DNA of 64,000 nucleotides from Thermanaeromonas toyohensis ToBE (GTDB lineage: Bacteria; Bacillota; DSM-521; Neomoorellales; Neomoorellaceae): the NCBI RefSeq assembly GCF_900176005.1, contig NZ_LT838272.1, positions 2,747,587-2,811,586 of the forward strand. Reading direction: 5' to 3'. The position numbers and the translations under genes are program-made. Below are positions 42,099 through 51,704 of the stretch, in pieces (the first letter of the stretch is position 1; each line of letters starts with the position of its first letter). Below the pieces are notes generated by a model that worked only from the letters and a program-made list of their open reading frames with translations, made no database searches and was not told where the DNA came from.

Positions 42099-43658
42099 TT
42101 AGGCCGCCCTTGGTCCCACAGCAGCTAATTCCGGTGCCACACCTTTAAATTTGTTAAAGTTCTCGGTAAACAACCGGGCAAGCTTTTGGGCCATCTCGTC
42201 ATACTCCTTAGGATCAGGCCATGTATTGCGCGGCTGTAAGACTTCAGCTGGAACCCCTGGGCAGGACTTGGGTACTAAGATCTGGAAGATGGGATGGGGT
42301 TCCATCTCCACTTCCTCCAGCTCTCCAGATAGGGCAGCCTGAACTACAGCCCGGGTAAGTTTAATGCTCATACGCTGACCCACCCCGTAGGGGCCACCCG
42401 ACCACCCGGTGTTCACCAAGTACACGTTAACCCCATACTTATCGATCTTCTCGCCCAACATGCGAGCATAAACGGCGGGTGACAGGGGCAAAAAGGGCGC
42501 CCCAAAGCAGGTGGAAAAGGTAGCTTCGGGGGTAGTCACTCCTCTCTCTGTACCAGCCAGCTTGCTAGTATAGCCAGAAAGGAAATGGTACATGGCCTGC
42601 TCCTTAGTAAGCTTAGCGATGGGGGGTAGGACACCGAAGGCGTCGGCAGCCAGGAACAATATGGTACGCGGGTGGCCACCTACCCCAGGGACAATAGCGC
42701 CAGGGATAAATTCCACAGGATAGGCCGCCCGGGTGTTTTCAGTCAGAGCAGCAGAATCGTAATCTGTTTCTCGTGTTTCTTCATCCACCACTACATTTTC
42801 TAAAACCGCTCCGAAGCGGATGGCATTCCAGATCTGGGGTTCATTCTCGGCAGATAAAGAGATACATTTAGCATAGCATCCACCTTCAAAGTTAAAAATA
42901 CCCTGGTCAGACCACCCATGTTCATCGTCGCCTATAAGCCTACGCTGGGGATCAGCTGATAACGTCGTCTTCCCCGTGCCAGAAAGGCCAAAGAAAAGGG
43001 CAGTATCCCCTTCCGGCCCCATATTAGCCGAGCAGTGCATAGGTAGCACCCCTATCTGGGGCAGCCAGTAGTTCATGACCGTAAAGATAGATTTCTTCAT
43101 CTCGCCTGCGTAGCTGGTACCGCCGATAAGGATAAGTTTCTCTTCCAAGTTTAGAATTATAAAAGCTTCTGAACGAGTACCATCTATTTGAGGTTCAGCC
43201 TTAAACCCGGGAGCACATATCACTGTAAACTGAGGTTGATGGGTAGCCAGCTCCTCCCTGGTAGGGCGTATGAAAAGCTGATGTACAAAAAGATTTTGCC
43301 AGGCTAGTTCATTCACTACCCTTACTGCCAGGCGGAAACGGGGGTCAGCACCGACAAAACCGTCGAAAATGAACAATTCCCTGTTTTGAAGGTAAGCCAA
43401 AAGCCGCTGGTAAATTTGCTGAAATTTTTCCGGCTCTATCGATTGGTTAACCGGTCCCCAGTGGATCTGGTTATGGATAGAGGGCAAGTCTACTATATAC
43501 TTATCGTTAGGCGAGCGGCCCGTATATTTGCCTGTTTTTACTACCAAAGCACCATTTTTAGCTAAGATCCCTTCTCCACGACTTAAGGCTATCTCAATCA
43601 ATTTAGGTACAGGAAGGTTGCGGTAAATGCGGCCTGCGTTATATAAATCCATCCCCAT
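42099..43658 (-). CDS. pckA: Phosphoenolpyruvate carboxykinase (ATP)
   Basis: A 519-aa enzyme interconverting oxaloacetate plus ATP and PEP plus CO2, the gluconeogenic entry. The P-loop is [13 protein letters not shown] and the metal motif is [19 protein letters not shown] carries the substrate-binding Lys. Start ATG 43658 behind AAGGAAAGGG. Together with aconitase and pyruvate:ferredoxin oxidoreductase in the same stretch it links acetyl-CoA from the catabolic island to sugar synthesis. Confidence 0.96.
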   Translation of the reverse strand: MGMDLYNAGRIYRNLPVPKLIEIALSRGEGILAKNGALVVKTGKYTGRSPNDKYIVDLPSIHNQIHWGPVNQSIEPEKFQQIYQRLLAYLQNRELFIFDGFVGADPRFRLAVRVVNELAWQNLFVHQLFIRPTREELATHQPQFTVICAPGFKAEPQIDGTRSEAFIILNLEEKLILIGGTSYAGEMKKSIFTVMNYWLPQIGVLPMHCSANMGPEGDTALFFGLSGTGKTTLSADPQRRLIGDDEHGWSDQGIFNFEGGCYAKCISLSAENEPQIWNAIRFGAVLENVVVDEETRETDYDSAALTENTRAAYPVEFIPGAIVPGVGGHPRTILFLAADAFGVLPPIAKLTKEQAMYHFLSGYTSKLAGTERGVTTPEATFSTCFGAPFLPLSPAVYARMLGEKIDKYGVNVYLVNTGWSGGPYGVGQRMSIKLTRAVVQAALSGELEEVEMEPHPIFQILVPKSCPGVPAEVLQPRNTWPDPKEYDEMAQKLARLFTENFNKFKGVAPELAAVGPRAA

Positions 43659-43779
43659 TTCCCTTTCCTTTTTCCCTTCTCTTCAAGCAAACTCTTTACA
43701 GACCGAGTGCAATATACCATAATGGGGCAGGGGCGTCAACAGGAGGAAGAGAAGTATACTGTATCCTTAAAACAAAGCC

Positions 43780-44778
43780 CTATATAAGTAAATTTAACGC
43801 TTGTGTTCTAAGGGCCAGAATAAAAATACCTCCTTCAGCAGCATGCCATGGCCAAGGCCGGCCAGCCTTCAGGATCTTCTCCTCCACCTCCTTAAAATAC
43901 GTTTTCACGCGTTCGCTATCACCCATAAGAGCTGCTGCCCAGGCTACCAAAGGAGTAGTAAAAGAAAGGGCAGAGACACTCCGGTGCCAATCAGGATAGT
44001 TACGTAAAAAAGCGGTATAAATTAAGCGCGCTTCCTTGTCTTTAGGTTTTAAAAGCCCACAAATAAGGGGAAAAAGCTGGGCCAGGGCATCAGGATACCA
44101 CTTTTTCCAATTAGGTCTTAACCGCAGGCCAAAGCGATAAATAGCCGGACAAAAACCTTCACCCACCCACATTTTGCGTAAGATAGCTTCTTTTACTTTT
44201 CTAGCTAGCTTTTGATAAAAGTAAGCTTTATGTTTATCTCCCCACACTTCTTCCTGGAGAAAAGCATAATTTTGTAGCCCCTCGTAGACTTCACAGTTGT
44301 CCATAAGATATTTGACTTGCCAGTCCGGCCGGGCCAAAGTGAGCCCATCTTTATCGCGGGTAGCCAAGATAGCCCCCGCCACTGTTTCCAGCTCATCTTT
44401 ATGTTTTTTAAGCCAGCTCGTCTCCCGGGTAGCCAGATAATAACGCCAAACAAGGGTAAGAAAAGTGGCTGCATAAGAGTCAGAAGAATCATAGCTCCCT
44501 TCCGGTATTTCCTCTCCATTAGTGGCCACAGTATAATCGTAGACCGTTCCGTAGATACCAAACCGGTCGGGTCGTTCCAAATGGGCCAGGTACCAATTAA
44601 GGTATGCCCGTACCCGGTCCTCCTGTCCCCCGGCCTCAATTACACCGTAGAGGGCTAGATGTGCAAAGTAAGGAACTATGCGCTGCCTTTCTGGATAAGA
44701 AGTAACAATGGCTCCCGAAGGAAGCTGGTGTGTCTCAATAATCCATTTCGCTTCTTCTTGGATAAGAAAGTTGTACAC
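43780..44778 (-). CDS. Six-hairpin glycosidase-like protein (GH15-like fold), unknown specificity
   Basis: A 332-aa protein that looks like an alpha/alpha-toroid glycosidase: repeated helical pairs with aromatic-rich stretches such as YDSSDSYAATFLTLVWRYYL, DNCEVYEGLQNYAFL and RPWPWHAAEGGIFIL. It is about half the length of the GH15 protein at 45571-47547, so only the catalytic barrel is present. Candidate acids are the Asp pair in SSDSY and Glu in DNCEVYEG. The start (GTG 44778) has no clear ribosome site. Position next to GH15, GH57 and DUF4912 genes suggests alpha-glucan work. Confidence 0.65.
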   Translation of the reverse strand: MYNFLIQEEAKWIIETHQLPSGAIVTSYPERQRIVPYFAHLALYGVIEAGGQEDRVRAYLNWYLAHLERPDRFGIYGTVYDYTVATNGEEIPEGSYDSSDSYAATFLTLVWRYYLATRETSWLKKHKDELETVAGAILATRDKDGLTLARPDWQVKYLMDNCEVYEGLQNYAFLQEEVWGDKHKAYFYQKLARKVKEAILRKMWVGEGFCPAIYRFGLRLRPNWKKWYPDALAQLFPLICGLLKPKDKEARLIYTAFLRNYPDWHRSVSALSFTTPLVAWAAALMGDSERVKTYFKEVEEKILKAGRPWPWHAAEGGIFILALRTQALNLLI

Positions 44779-44786
44779 GCTAAAGA

Positions 44787-44811
44787 ACCCCGCCCTATAC
44801 TATGGCGGGGT
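44787..44811 (-). terminator. Terminator after the CPBP protease gene
   Basis: ACCCCGCC (44787-44794) and GGCGGGGT (44804-44811) form a perfect 8-bp stem with 9-base loop; on the minus strand TTCTTTA follows. It separates the CPBP gene from the glycosidase-like gene. Confidence 0.7.
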
Positions 44812-44839
44812 CCGGGAAAATGGTACCATTGAGATAAGG

Positions 44840-45547
44840 CTAATGGGGGAGTAACCTTAGGGAAAAGAACAGAAGTAAAATCATAATGGCGTTCCAGGTG
44901 CTGTGGGCCACCACCGGGGCTATCAAGGAACCGCTCCGCTCGTATAAATAAGCTAACCCCCACCCCCCCACAGCCAAGGGAAGAAAGCGAAATAAATCAA
45001 AATGGAGTACGGCAAAAAGGAGGCTACTAGCCACTTGTCCCACCAGGGTTCCGTAACGCGCCTTTAATACAGGATAAAAAAAGCCGCGGAAATAGACCTC
45101 CTCTGTGATAGGGGCTAAAAAAGAGCCTAAGAATAGGGGGAGAAGAAGATCCCGGAAGCCCCGGGCCCTCCTTACCAACTCGGCGAAGGGTTGGGGAGCG
45201 GGCTCAGGCAAAAAATGCTGAAGCAATCCTCCAAGGAGGATTACTACTAAAAAAAGTATAACTCCTCCACCCAAGCCTAGCCCCAACGAGCGTCCTAAGT
45301 TCCGCCACTTTAAGCCTAATTCACCTAAGTTGCGGCCGTATTTAAACCTTACTAAATAATATACCCCGGATAATACAGCTATAGCTTGTATTCCCCCTGC
45401 TAACAAAAACTGGTAAGCCAGGGGTGGCCGCCAACCCGCCCATTTTAGAAAGAAGCTCGTACCATACCCTGAAGCGGCAAGTAAGCCTAGAACTACCAAA
45501 CTATCTTTAATAGTCCAAGGAGGGGTACTCCGGGGATCCTTAACCAT
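44840..45547 (-). CDS. CPBP family intramembrane metalloprotease
   Basis: A 235-aa membrane protein with about six to seven hydrophobic segments. The CAAX-protease/bacteriocin-processing (Abi) motifs are ITEEVYFRGFFYP (EExxxR), FAVLHFDLFR and VVAHSTWNAIM with the metal-binding histidines. Substrate unknown. Start ATG 45547; it ends a minus-strand pair with the GH15 gene 23 bases upstream. Confidence 0.9.
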   Translation of the reverse strand: MVKDPRSTPPWTIKDSLVVLGLLAASGYGTSFFLKWAGWRPPLAYQFLLAGGIQAIAVLSGVYYLVRFKYGRNLGELGLKWRNLGRSLGLGLGGGVILFLVVILLGGLLQHFLPEPAPQPFAELVRRARGFRDLLLPLFLGSFLAPITEEVYFRGFFYPVLKARYGTLVGQVASSLLFAVLHFDLFRFLPLAVGGWGLAYLYERSGSLIAPVVAHSTWNAIMILLLFFSLRLLPH

Positions 45548-45570
45548 AAAATTTCACCTCATTGTTAATA

Positions 45571-47547
45571 CTAGCTTGGTTTAAGGCTACGCCAACGGTC
45601 AAGATACATTTCTACGGCGGTTACAAAGGTGGCATGGGACCATGTTAAAGGAGAAACCGAAAGGGGTTCTCCCGTATAGGGGTGGAGTTGTTCCGGAAGC
45701 ATACCTCCTGGTGTGGTTCTGTCGGCAGCCCATTCTAGAAGGGCCCGGGCCTCCGCTAGTTCCTCTAAATCCTTGGCCGTCTTAGCCTGCCAAGCAGCTA
45801 GCCATAAAGTACAAACCAGCCAGGGATTGCCTGGAACAGAGTATATATCTTCACTGCGCCGAAAGTAATAATCGCCCGTATATCTAGCCAGGCCCCCTAC
45901 CTGGGTACGTACCCAAAGTCCTTCCCGCACAGCCCTTACAGTACGCCATACCCGTAACTCTTCTTTAGGCCAAAAATCGAGGAACCCCAGGTAAAGGAGG
46001 CTTGCATCTAAGGTATAATCGGCCTGAAAGCCACCTTCTTTCTGCAAATAAATTCCCCGGACAAAACGGCCTAACTCTGGCGAGTAAAGATATTTTACCA
46101 TACTTTGCTGTATCTCTCGAGCAGCACGAAAGTATTTCTCGGCCTCGTCCTTCCGGCCAAAGGCAGTCGCCAACTTGCTGGCCATCAAAAGACCAGCTAG
46201 AACAGCTGCCGAGGTAAAGGTGAAAATCCCATGGCGCTCCTCCCAAAGATCGTAGCTGGGCAGGGGTAGACGGGTTACAGGATCTCGATAAGAGGCTAGG
46301 AACTGCGCAACTGGACGTACCAGGGAAGGGTAAAGGTCATGAAGGAGCCGCCAGTCTCGGTAACGCTGGTAAGCTAACCCTAAAGCCCAGAGGACAAGGC
46401 CTGTTTCATCTTCCTGAATAGGGAGGACAGGCCGCCCCTGCTGTAAGGGGAGTAACCAGGTAGAACCTAGGCTGGTATCTGCGTTATATTTTTGATAAAA
46501 ATATCCCTGGGGAGCCACGATATGCGCGCAGTAATAATAAAAGGGAATAGAAACTTCTGGATAACCCGCTTGATCGAGGGCCAAGGCGGTAAAAGCCCCA
46601 TCCCGGGGCCAGCAATACCCGTAGTGATCCCTAGCTTCATACAATATATCGCTATCCGTAGCGGCTAAGATAGCCCCTTGACTATCGCTATGGGTACGGA
46701 TAACCAGGAGGCTCTGGGTATAAAGTTCCACCACTTTTTCAGGTAAATCCCCGAAATGGCGCTCGTGTCTCAATGCCCAAGAGCGCCAATAAGCTTCGTT
46801 TTCTACTAAAAGCGTGCTTACCCTTTTGGTTAAAACTAGATTATTAAGTTTCCTAACTTCCTCCCAACTTGTACCAGCCACCAGCCAATAATCTATAATG
46901 CCTTCCTCTCCGGAAGCTAGCTCAAGGCTAAAACTCACAGTACTATCTACTGAGCCGTGGTGCACGGGGTTACCCTCGAGGCGCCCGTCTTCCGCATCCC
47001 TCCACGTTCCTTCCGCCCCACGGAAGCGCTTGTTACCCACTGCATATTGATAAAAGCCCCGGTTTCCCGCGCGTCCATTAATAAGAAAGTACAACCCCCG
47101 CTTATAATGCAAAAGCACACCACTGTCAGGAAGATAAATACCAGTATCCCCTAAAGGGGATTCTTTAAGGGTAAAATCATGATAAAAAAAGACCCGGATT
47201 TCACGGGAATTAGGGGCGAGATTGCGTACATATAAGCGCTTAAGATAAACGTTTAGCTGGAAATGAACTGCGTTTTCTATTTCCAGACCGATTTGCAGAT
47301 CTCTATTTATGGCCTCCACCCGGCCGTTCAGGGTCCCGGGTTTATAGCTTATATCTAGCTCCCAACCTGTTTCTTCTAGCCAGCTAAACTTATGATTCAC
47401 CCAAAAACCTATCCTTCCCTTTTCTCCCCCCAAATGGGCAATATGATTAGGCCCACCTAGGTAGGGAAAATACAAATCGCGCATATTAAAACGGCCATCA
47501 AAGTTAATTAAAAGTTGACCATTGCCTAGTACAAGTTCTCGTGGCAA
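45571..47547 (-). CDS. Glycoside hydrolase family 15 protein (glucoamylase/isomaltose glucohydrolase-like)
   Basis: A 658-aa cytoplasmic enzyme without a signal peptide. The N-terminal beta-sandwich spans about 1-260 (ELVLGNGQLLINFDGRFNMRDLYFPY) and the alpha/alpha barrel about 270-655. The catalytic acid is in SYDLWEERHGIFTFTSAA and the base in GMLPEQLHPYTGEPLSVSPLTWSHA; HYGYCWPRDGAFTALALDQ is the GH15 substrate stretch. It should remove glucose from alpha-glucans or trehalose. Start TTG 47547 behind AGGAGGAG. Confidence 0.92.
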   Translation of the reverse strand: MPRELVLGNGQLLINFDGRFNMRDLYFPYLGGPNHIAHLGGEKGRIGFWVNHKFSWLEETGWELDISYKPGTLNGRVEAINRDLQIGLEIENAVHFQLNVYLKRLYVRNLAPNSREIRVFFYHDFTLKESPLGDTGIYLPDSGVLLHYKRGLYFLINGRAGNRGFYQYAVGNKRFRGAEGTWRDAEDGRLEGNPVHHGSVDSTVSFSLELASGEEGIIDYWLVAGTSWEEVRKLNNLVLTKRVSTLLVENEAYWRSWALRHERHFGDLPEKVVELYTQSLLVIRTHSDSQGAILAATDSDILYEARDHYGYCWPRDGAFTALALDQAGYPEVSIPFYYYCAHIVAPQGYFYQKYNADTSLGSTWLLPLQQGRPVLPIQEDETGLVLWALGLAYQRYRDWRLLHDLYPSLVRPVAQFLASYRDPVTRLPLPSYDLWEERHGIFTFTSAAVLAGLLMASKLATAFGRKDEAEKYFRAAREIQQSMVKYLYSPELGRFVRGIYLQKEGGFQADYTLDASLLYLGFLDFWPKEELRVWRTVRAVREGLWVRTQVGGLARYTGDYYFRRSEDIYSVPGNPWLVCTLWLAAWQAKTAKDLEELAEARALLEWAADRTTPGGMLPEQLHPYTGEPLSVSPLTWSHATFVTAVEMYLDRWRSLKPS

Positions 47548-47714
47548 ACTTATAGTCTCCTCCTAACTAGGCTGCCAAAAATCGCCCTCAATAAACTTTC
47601 TCCTTCTGGACATAATAAGCATGAGTTATAGCTTTCTAAAAGGATTATTCCACTTAACTCAAGAGATTATATAGCCGGTTGTGGAGGCTTAAGCGAAAGG
47701 AAAGGAGTTTTCTT

Positions 47715-48311
47715 ATGGGATTAGTCTTGACGTTAATACTCTTAAGCATAGCAGCCGGCATTCTATACTGGTATTTTGCGCGTAAAAGGAGGCCGGCAGA
47801 AAAAAAACCTCTTCTGGCCCAGCCGGCAACTCAAGAACTGCCGGCTAGGTATGGTAAGGATCAAATCGTAGCCCTGGTTAAAGATCCTTACTGGCTGTAT
47901 GTATATTGGGAGCTAACCCCTGAAAAAAAAGCAGAATTTGAAAGGCGCTATGGACCCGGATCCTGGGAGATTTCTCAGCCGGTTCTACGGGTTTATGACT
48001 TAACAGGAACCACCTTCGATTTCCTTCATGCCCCTTATTTCGAGATCGCTATTACTGATGCTGCCGATAACTGGTACATCCATGTAGGCAGGCCACGGAG
48101 CACTTTTTGCATCGACCTGGGACGGCACCACCCCCAGCACGGTTTTATCATTTTAGTCCGTTCTAATATCGTTACCACCCCGGCCGACCAACCCAGTGAA
48201 GTTATAGATCCTCTCTGGGCTCCCCTGGAAGCCTGTTGGCAAGGGGCAGGGGTGAGTAGGGGGCCAGCACCGGGTATTAGTTCTCCCGTTTTAGTGCAGC
48301 CCCGAAAATAA
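47715..48311 (+). CDS. DUF4912 domain protein with N-terminal membrane anchor
   Basis: A 198-aa protein. One hydrophobic segment at the N-terminus (GLVLTLILLSIAAGILYWYF) is followed by a linker and the DUF4912 domain (VALVKDPYWLYVYWELTPEKK, then VRPRST region WYIHVGRPRSTFCIDLG). The family is often next to GH57 branching enzymes, as here (14 bases upstream of it); a glucan-binding role is inference. ATG 47715 is behind AAAGGAG; the frame extends to TTG 47679 without a ribosome site. Confidence 0.88.
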   Translation: MGLVLTLILLSIAAGILYWYFARKRRPAEKKPLLAQPATQELPARYGKDQIVALVKDPYWLYVYWELTPEKKAEFERRYGPGSWEISQPVLRVYDLTGTTFDFLHAPYFEIAITDAADNWYIHVGRPRSTFCIDLGRHHPQHGFIILVRSNIVTTPADQPSEVIDPLWAPLEACWQGAGVSRGPAPGISSPVLVQPRK

Positions 48312-48324
48312 AGGAGGGAGCTTT

Positions 48325-49920
48325 ATGCCCTCAGGATATGTAGCCCTGGTATTGCATGCTCACCTGCCCTATGTCCGCCACCCGGAAGAGGAATATTCCC
48401 TGGCGGAAAAATGGTATCACGAAGCCGTAACGGAAACCTATATCCCCCTCATTCAAATGGTACACCGGCTGCTGGAGGATCGGGTCCCTATCCGTTTAAC
48501 GGTTTCCTTAAGCCCTCCCCTTGCTAGCATGATGGCGGATGACTTCATTCAGAAGCGTTATTTAAGGTACCTGGAACGGCTGCGGGAGCTAGCTGCCAAA
48601 GAAGTATGGCGCACCAAGGACGATCCCCGGTTTCACCTGGTGGCGCGCATGTACCAAAAGAAGTTCGAAGAGATCTATCGCCTTTACAATTACTACCGCG
48701 GAAACCTTATAAAAGCCTTTCAGGAGTTACAAGGAGAAGGAGCCCTAGAGCTTATCACCTGTGCCGCCACCCACGGGTATCTTCCCCTTATTGGCCTGCA
48801 TCGGGAGGTTGTACGGGCCCAGGTAGAAGTGGCCGTCCACAACCACTTTCGCCTTTTTGGACAGCCACCAGCAGGATTATGGCTACCCGAGTGTGGATAT
48901 AATCCCGGTGATGATGCTATCCTGAAAAAATATAATATCAAGTATTTCTTTTTAGACGCCCATGGTATCCTATATGCCACCCCCAGGCCGCGTTATAGCA
49001 TTTTCGCCCCAGTAGTTACCCCTTCCGGTGTAGCCGCCTTCGGGCGGGACTTGGAATCCTCCGAACAAGTGTGGAGCGCCCAAGAAGGGTACCCTGGTGA
49101 CTTCGATTATCGGGAATTTTATCGGGACATCGGCTATGACCTGGACTTTGAGTATATTAAACCCTATATTCATCCTTCGGGCTTAAGGGTAGACACAGGG
49201 CTAAAATATTACCGCATTACCGGGAAAACTGAGCTAAAAGAGCCCTATGTTCCAGAATGGGCCAGCGAAAAGGCTAAAATTCATGCTGGAAACTTCCTTT
49301 TTAACCGTGAGCACCAAATTAAATACTTAGCTACTTATATGGACAGACCTCCCATTATTGTGTGCCCTTACGATGCTGAGCTCTTTGGTCACTGGTGGTT
49401 TGAAGGTCCCCAGTGGCTAGAATCCCTTTTCCGGCAAGTGGCCTCCCTGGCTCACCAGCCTTTTATCTTTATTACCCCCAGCGATTATCTAGAGCGTTTC
49501 CCTATAAACCAACCGGCCATGCCCTGTATGTCTAGCTGGGGGAATAATGGGTATAACGAGGTATGGTTGGACGGGTCCAACGATTGGATCTACCGCCACT
49601 TGCACAACGCTGCCGAAGCTATGATAAATTTGGCTAACCTGTTCGTGGCTCCGCGGGATGAGCTAACCCGGCGGGCCTTAAACCAAGCAGCCCGGGAGCT
49701 TCTGCTGGCCCAAAGCAGCGACTGGGCTTTTATTATGAAAACAGGTACCATGGTAGATTATGCTATAGGACGGACTAAGAAACACCTACTTAATTTCTGG
49801 AAACTGAAGGAGAAAATAGAGCAGGAGAGTATAGATAAAGAATGGTTACAGGAGCTAGAAGAAACGGATAATATTTTCCCAGATCTGAACTACCGTGTGT
49901 TTGCCAGTGAGGGGGTATAA
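48325..49920 (+). CDS. GH57 family 1,4-alpha-glucan branching enzyme
   Basis: A 531-aa GH57 enzyme with C-terminal DUF1957 domain. The opening VALVLHAHLPYVRHPEEE carries the first conserved His. The nucleophile Glu is in GLWLPECGYNPGDD (about residue 190) and the acid Asp in VCPYDAELFGHWWFEGPQWL (about residue 355). It transfers alpha-1,4 segments to alpha-1,6 positions, building glycogen-like polymer. It follows DUF4912 by 13 bases with GGAGGGAG before the ATG. Confidence 0.93.
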   Translation: MPSGYVALVLHAHLPYVRHPEEEYSLAEKWYHEAVTETYIPLIQMVHRLLEDRVPIRLTVSLSPPLASMMADDFIQKRYLRYLERLRELAAKEVWRTKDDPRFHLVARMYQKKFEEIYRLYNYYRGNLIKAFQELQGEGALELITCAATHGYLPLIGLHREVVRAQVEVAVHNHFRLFGQPPAGLWLPECGYNPGDDAILKKYNIKYFFLDAHGILYATPRPRYSIFAPVVTPSGVAAFGRDLESSEQVWSAQEGYPGDFDYREFYRDIGYDLDFEYIKPYIHPSGLRVDTGLKYYRITGKTELKEPYVPEWASEKAKIHAGNFLFNREHQIKYLATYMDRPPIIVCPYDAELFGHWWFEGPQWLESLFRQVASLAHQPFIFITPSDYLERFPINQPAMPCMSSWGNNGYNEVWLDGSNDWIYRHLHNAAEAMINLANLFVAPRDELTRRALNQAARELLLAQSSDWAFIMKTGTMVDYAIGRTKKHLLNFWKLKEKIEQESIDKEWLQELEETDNIFPDLNYRVFASEGV

Positions 49921-49962
49921 AGACATGGATATGGTATAATAAGGACTCAGGGGGGAAGGACG

Positions 49963-50448
49963 ATGCGTGACGCTAGCATAAGCGAAGGCCTAGGTAGGAT
50001 AGTGTGCCCTTGTGCATTAATAGGGGCTAAAAAGGGAGAAATCCATGATATTACTACGGTAGCCTGGGTAACTCAAGAATCTTCGAGCCCACCCCAGGTT
50101 ACAGTAGCCCTTCACTCTAAAAGGTATGTCCTGGAGCTCCTTAGAGAAACAGGGGAGTTTGTCCTCTCCCTTTTAGCCGAAGACCAGGAAAAAATAGCTA
50201 GTTTCTGCGGTTCCCATTCCGGACGGGATACGGACAAGATAAAAGCGTTGGGGCTAGAGCTGGAACCCTCTAAAGCTATACATACCCCGCGTTTAAAGGA
50301 TTGCCTGGCCAATTTAGAATGTAAAGTAACTGGAGAATATGAAAGCGGGGACCATGTCATCGTAGTAGGCCAGGTTCTAGCCGCTAATATTGACCCTTCA
50401 CGCAAACCTTTACTCTATTACCAGCACCAGATAACTCGCTGGGGTTAA
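49963..50448 (+). CDS. Flavin reductase family protein
   Basis: A 161-aa FMN-binding split-barrel protein of the flavin reductase / high molecular weight rubredoxin-type family. The stretch CPCALIGAKKGEIHDITTVAWVTQESSSPPQVTVAL is the FMN site. It may reduce flavin or receive electrons from rubredoxin. Start ATG 49963 behind GGGGGGAAGGA. A TATAAT at 49935-49940 has no convincing -35. Confidence 0.88.
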   Translation: MRDASISEGLGRIVCPCALIGAKKGEIHDITTVAWVTQESSSPPQVTVALHSKRYVLELLRETGEFVLSLLAEDQEKIASFCGSHSGRDTDKIKALGLELEPSKAIHTPRLKDCLANLECKVTGEYESGDHVIVVGQVLAANIDPSRKPLLYYQHQITRWG

Positions 50449-50461
50449 CCAGAGAAGACCT

Positions 50462-50905
50462 ATGGAACCCGCGGGCACTAGTCTCTGTTTCGGGTGCAGC
50501 CGCGACAACCCCGTCGGGCTGCACCTTAAGTTCTCCGTGCGGGAAGACGGGTGTGTGTACACCCGTTTTACCCCCGACCTTTTCCACCAGGGCTACAACG
50601 GTATATTACATGGGGGATTGGTCGCTACTGTCCTGGACGAGCTCATGGCTAACCATCTCATTAAGCTGGGGTATTGGGCCGTAACAGCCCGCCTGGAAGT
50701 GCGCTTTCGTAAACCTATACCTATAGGTCAAGAACTTCTCTGTGTAAGCCGGCTCCTCAAAAAAAGGCCACCCTATTTTAAGCTAGAAGCTTGGGTCGAA
50801 CTACCCACTGGCGAACGAGCGGCTGAAGCCCAAGCCGAGATGATGCTACTTAAATTAAATGGGCAAACCGCGCCTGGAGGGAAAGATACTCCTTTAAAGG
50901 CTTAG
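50462..50905 (+). CDS. PaaI family hotdog-fold thioesterase
   Basis: A 147-aa hotdog thioesterase. The N-terminal MEPAGTSLCFGCSRDNPVGL has a Cys-x2-Cys, the usual start of this subgroup, and the core is GYNGILHGGLVATVLDELMANHL with the catalytic Asp/Glu region. It hydrolyses acyl-CoA thioesters, probably aromatic or medium chain. Its last 56 bases overlap the convergent porB 3' end. Confidence 0.88.
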   Translation: MEPAGTSLCFGCSRDNPVGLHLKFSVREDGCVYTRFTPDLFHQGYNGILHGGLVATVLDELMANHLIKLGYWAVTARLEVRFRKPIPIGQELLCVSRLLKKRPPYFKLEAWVELPTGERAAEAQAEMMLLKLNGQTAPGGKDTPLKA

Positions 50906-51659
50906 GACGGTCTATCTTTTTGACTGTGAGCTTCCCCTGCTCATACTCAGCCAGGGTCCAGGCCCCGGTCTGGACGGCCAGGCGCGCAAGATGCACTGTT
51001 AAATCGCTGGGGTAACCCCAACCTGGCGGGCAGGGAGATAACACCTGTATGTAAGCAGGACCTTTAGTTTCTTTAGCCTTTTGTATTTTGCGCAAGTAAT
51101 CCTGGGGGTAACCTATACTGGCTGTAGCGGCATAAGGTATGTCATGGGCAGCCACTATTCTAAGCATATCCTTCTTAGGCCGATCCTCACCCCGAAGCTT
51201 TTCCCCCACCGGGGTAGTGGTGGTATTAGCACCCAGAGGTGTAGATCCGCTACGTTGTACACCAGTGTTCATGTAAGCTTCGTTATCATAGCAGAGGAAA
51301 ATAAAATTATCTCCCCGCTCGATAGCTCCGGAAAGGGCCTGCAGGCCTATATCCACCGTACCGCCATCCCCGGCGATACCCAATACTTGGATATGCTCCT
51401 TCCCCCGGCGCTTAAGCCCCGCTACCACCCCCGACACTGCCGCTGCAGTGCTAGGGAAAGTAATGTTGACACAAGGCACTTTAAAGGCTAGCTGGGGGTA
51501 AAAAGTAGTTACGCCCAAGAGACAACTAGGGGTGGTAACAATTACTGTCTCCGGTCCCAACACTTTTAAGGCCAAACGTACAGCCAGTATCCCTCCGCAG
51601 CCGGCACAGGCAAAGGAGCCCAATACCAATTCATCCTCAGGTAAATCTTGGATCTTCAA
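50850..51659 (-). CDS. porB: 2-oxoacid:ferredoxin oxidoreductase beta subunit (PorB-like)
   Basis: A 269-aa thiamine pyrophosphate subunit. The motifs are CAGCGGILAVR (cluster Cys), GIAGDGGTVDIGLQALSGA (TPP/Mg) and YDNEAYMNTGVQRSGSTPLGA, close to pyruvate synthase PorB. It converts pyruvate and CoA to acetyl-CoA, CO2 and reduced ferredoxin. Start TTG 51659 behind AAAGGGGAG. It is last in porG-porA-porB on the minus strand. Confidence 0.93.
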   Translation of the reverse strand: MKIQDLPEDELVLGSFACAGCGGILAVRLALKVLGPETVIVTTPSCLLGVTTFYPQLAFKVPCVNITFPSTAAAVSGVVAGLKRRGKEHIQVLGIAGDGGTVDIGLQALSGAIERGDNFIFLCYDNEAYMNTGVQRSGSTPLGANTTTTPVGEKLRGEDRPKKDMLRIVAAHDIPYAATASIGYPQDYLRKIQKAKETKGPAYIQVLSPCPPGWGYPSDLTVHLARLAVQTGAWTLAEYEQGKLTVKKIDRPKPLKEYLSLQARFAHLI

Positions 51660-51704
51660 AGTATTTCTCCCCTTTCTTTTCGAGGGCCTGCCCTCCCTAT
51701 TCCC

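Noticed and set aside
44205-44639. 144-codon minus-strand ORF inside the glycosidase-like gene
   Set aside because: It is in another frame of a gene with recognisable glycosidase pattern and has no homology features.
49935-49940. TATAAT before the flavin reductase gene as a promoter
   Set aside because: No -35-like sequence at 16-18 bp; not strong enough to list.
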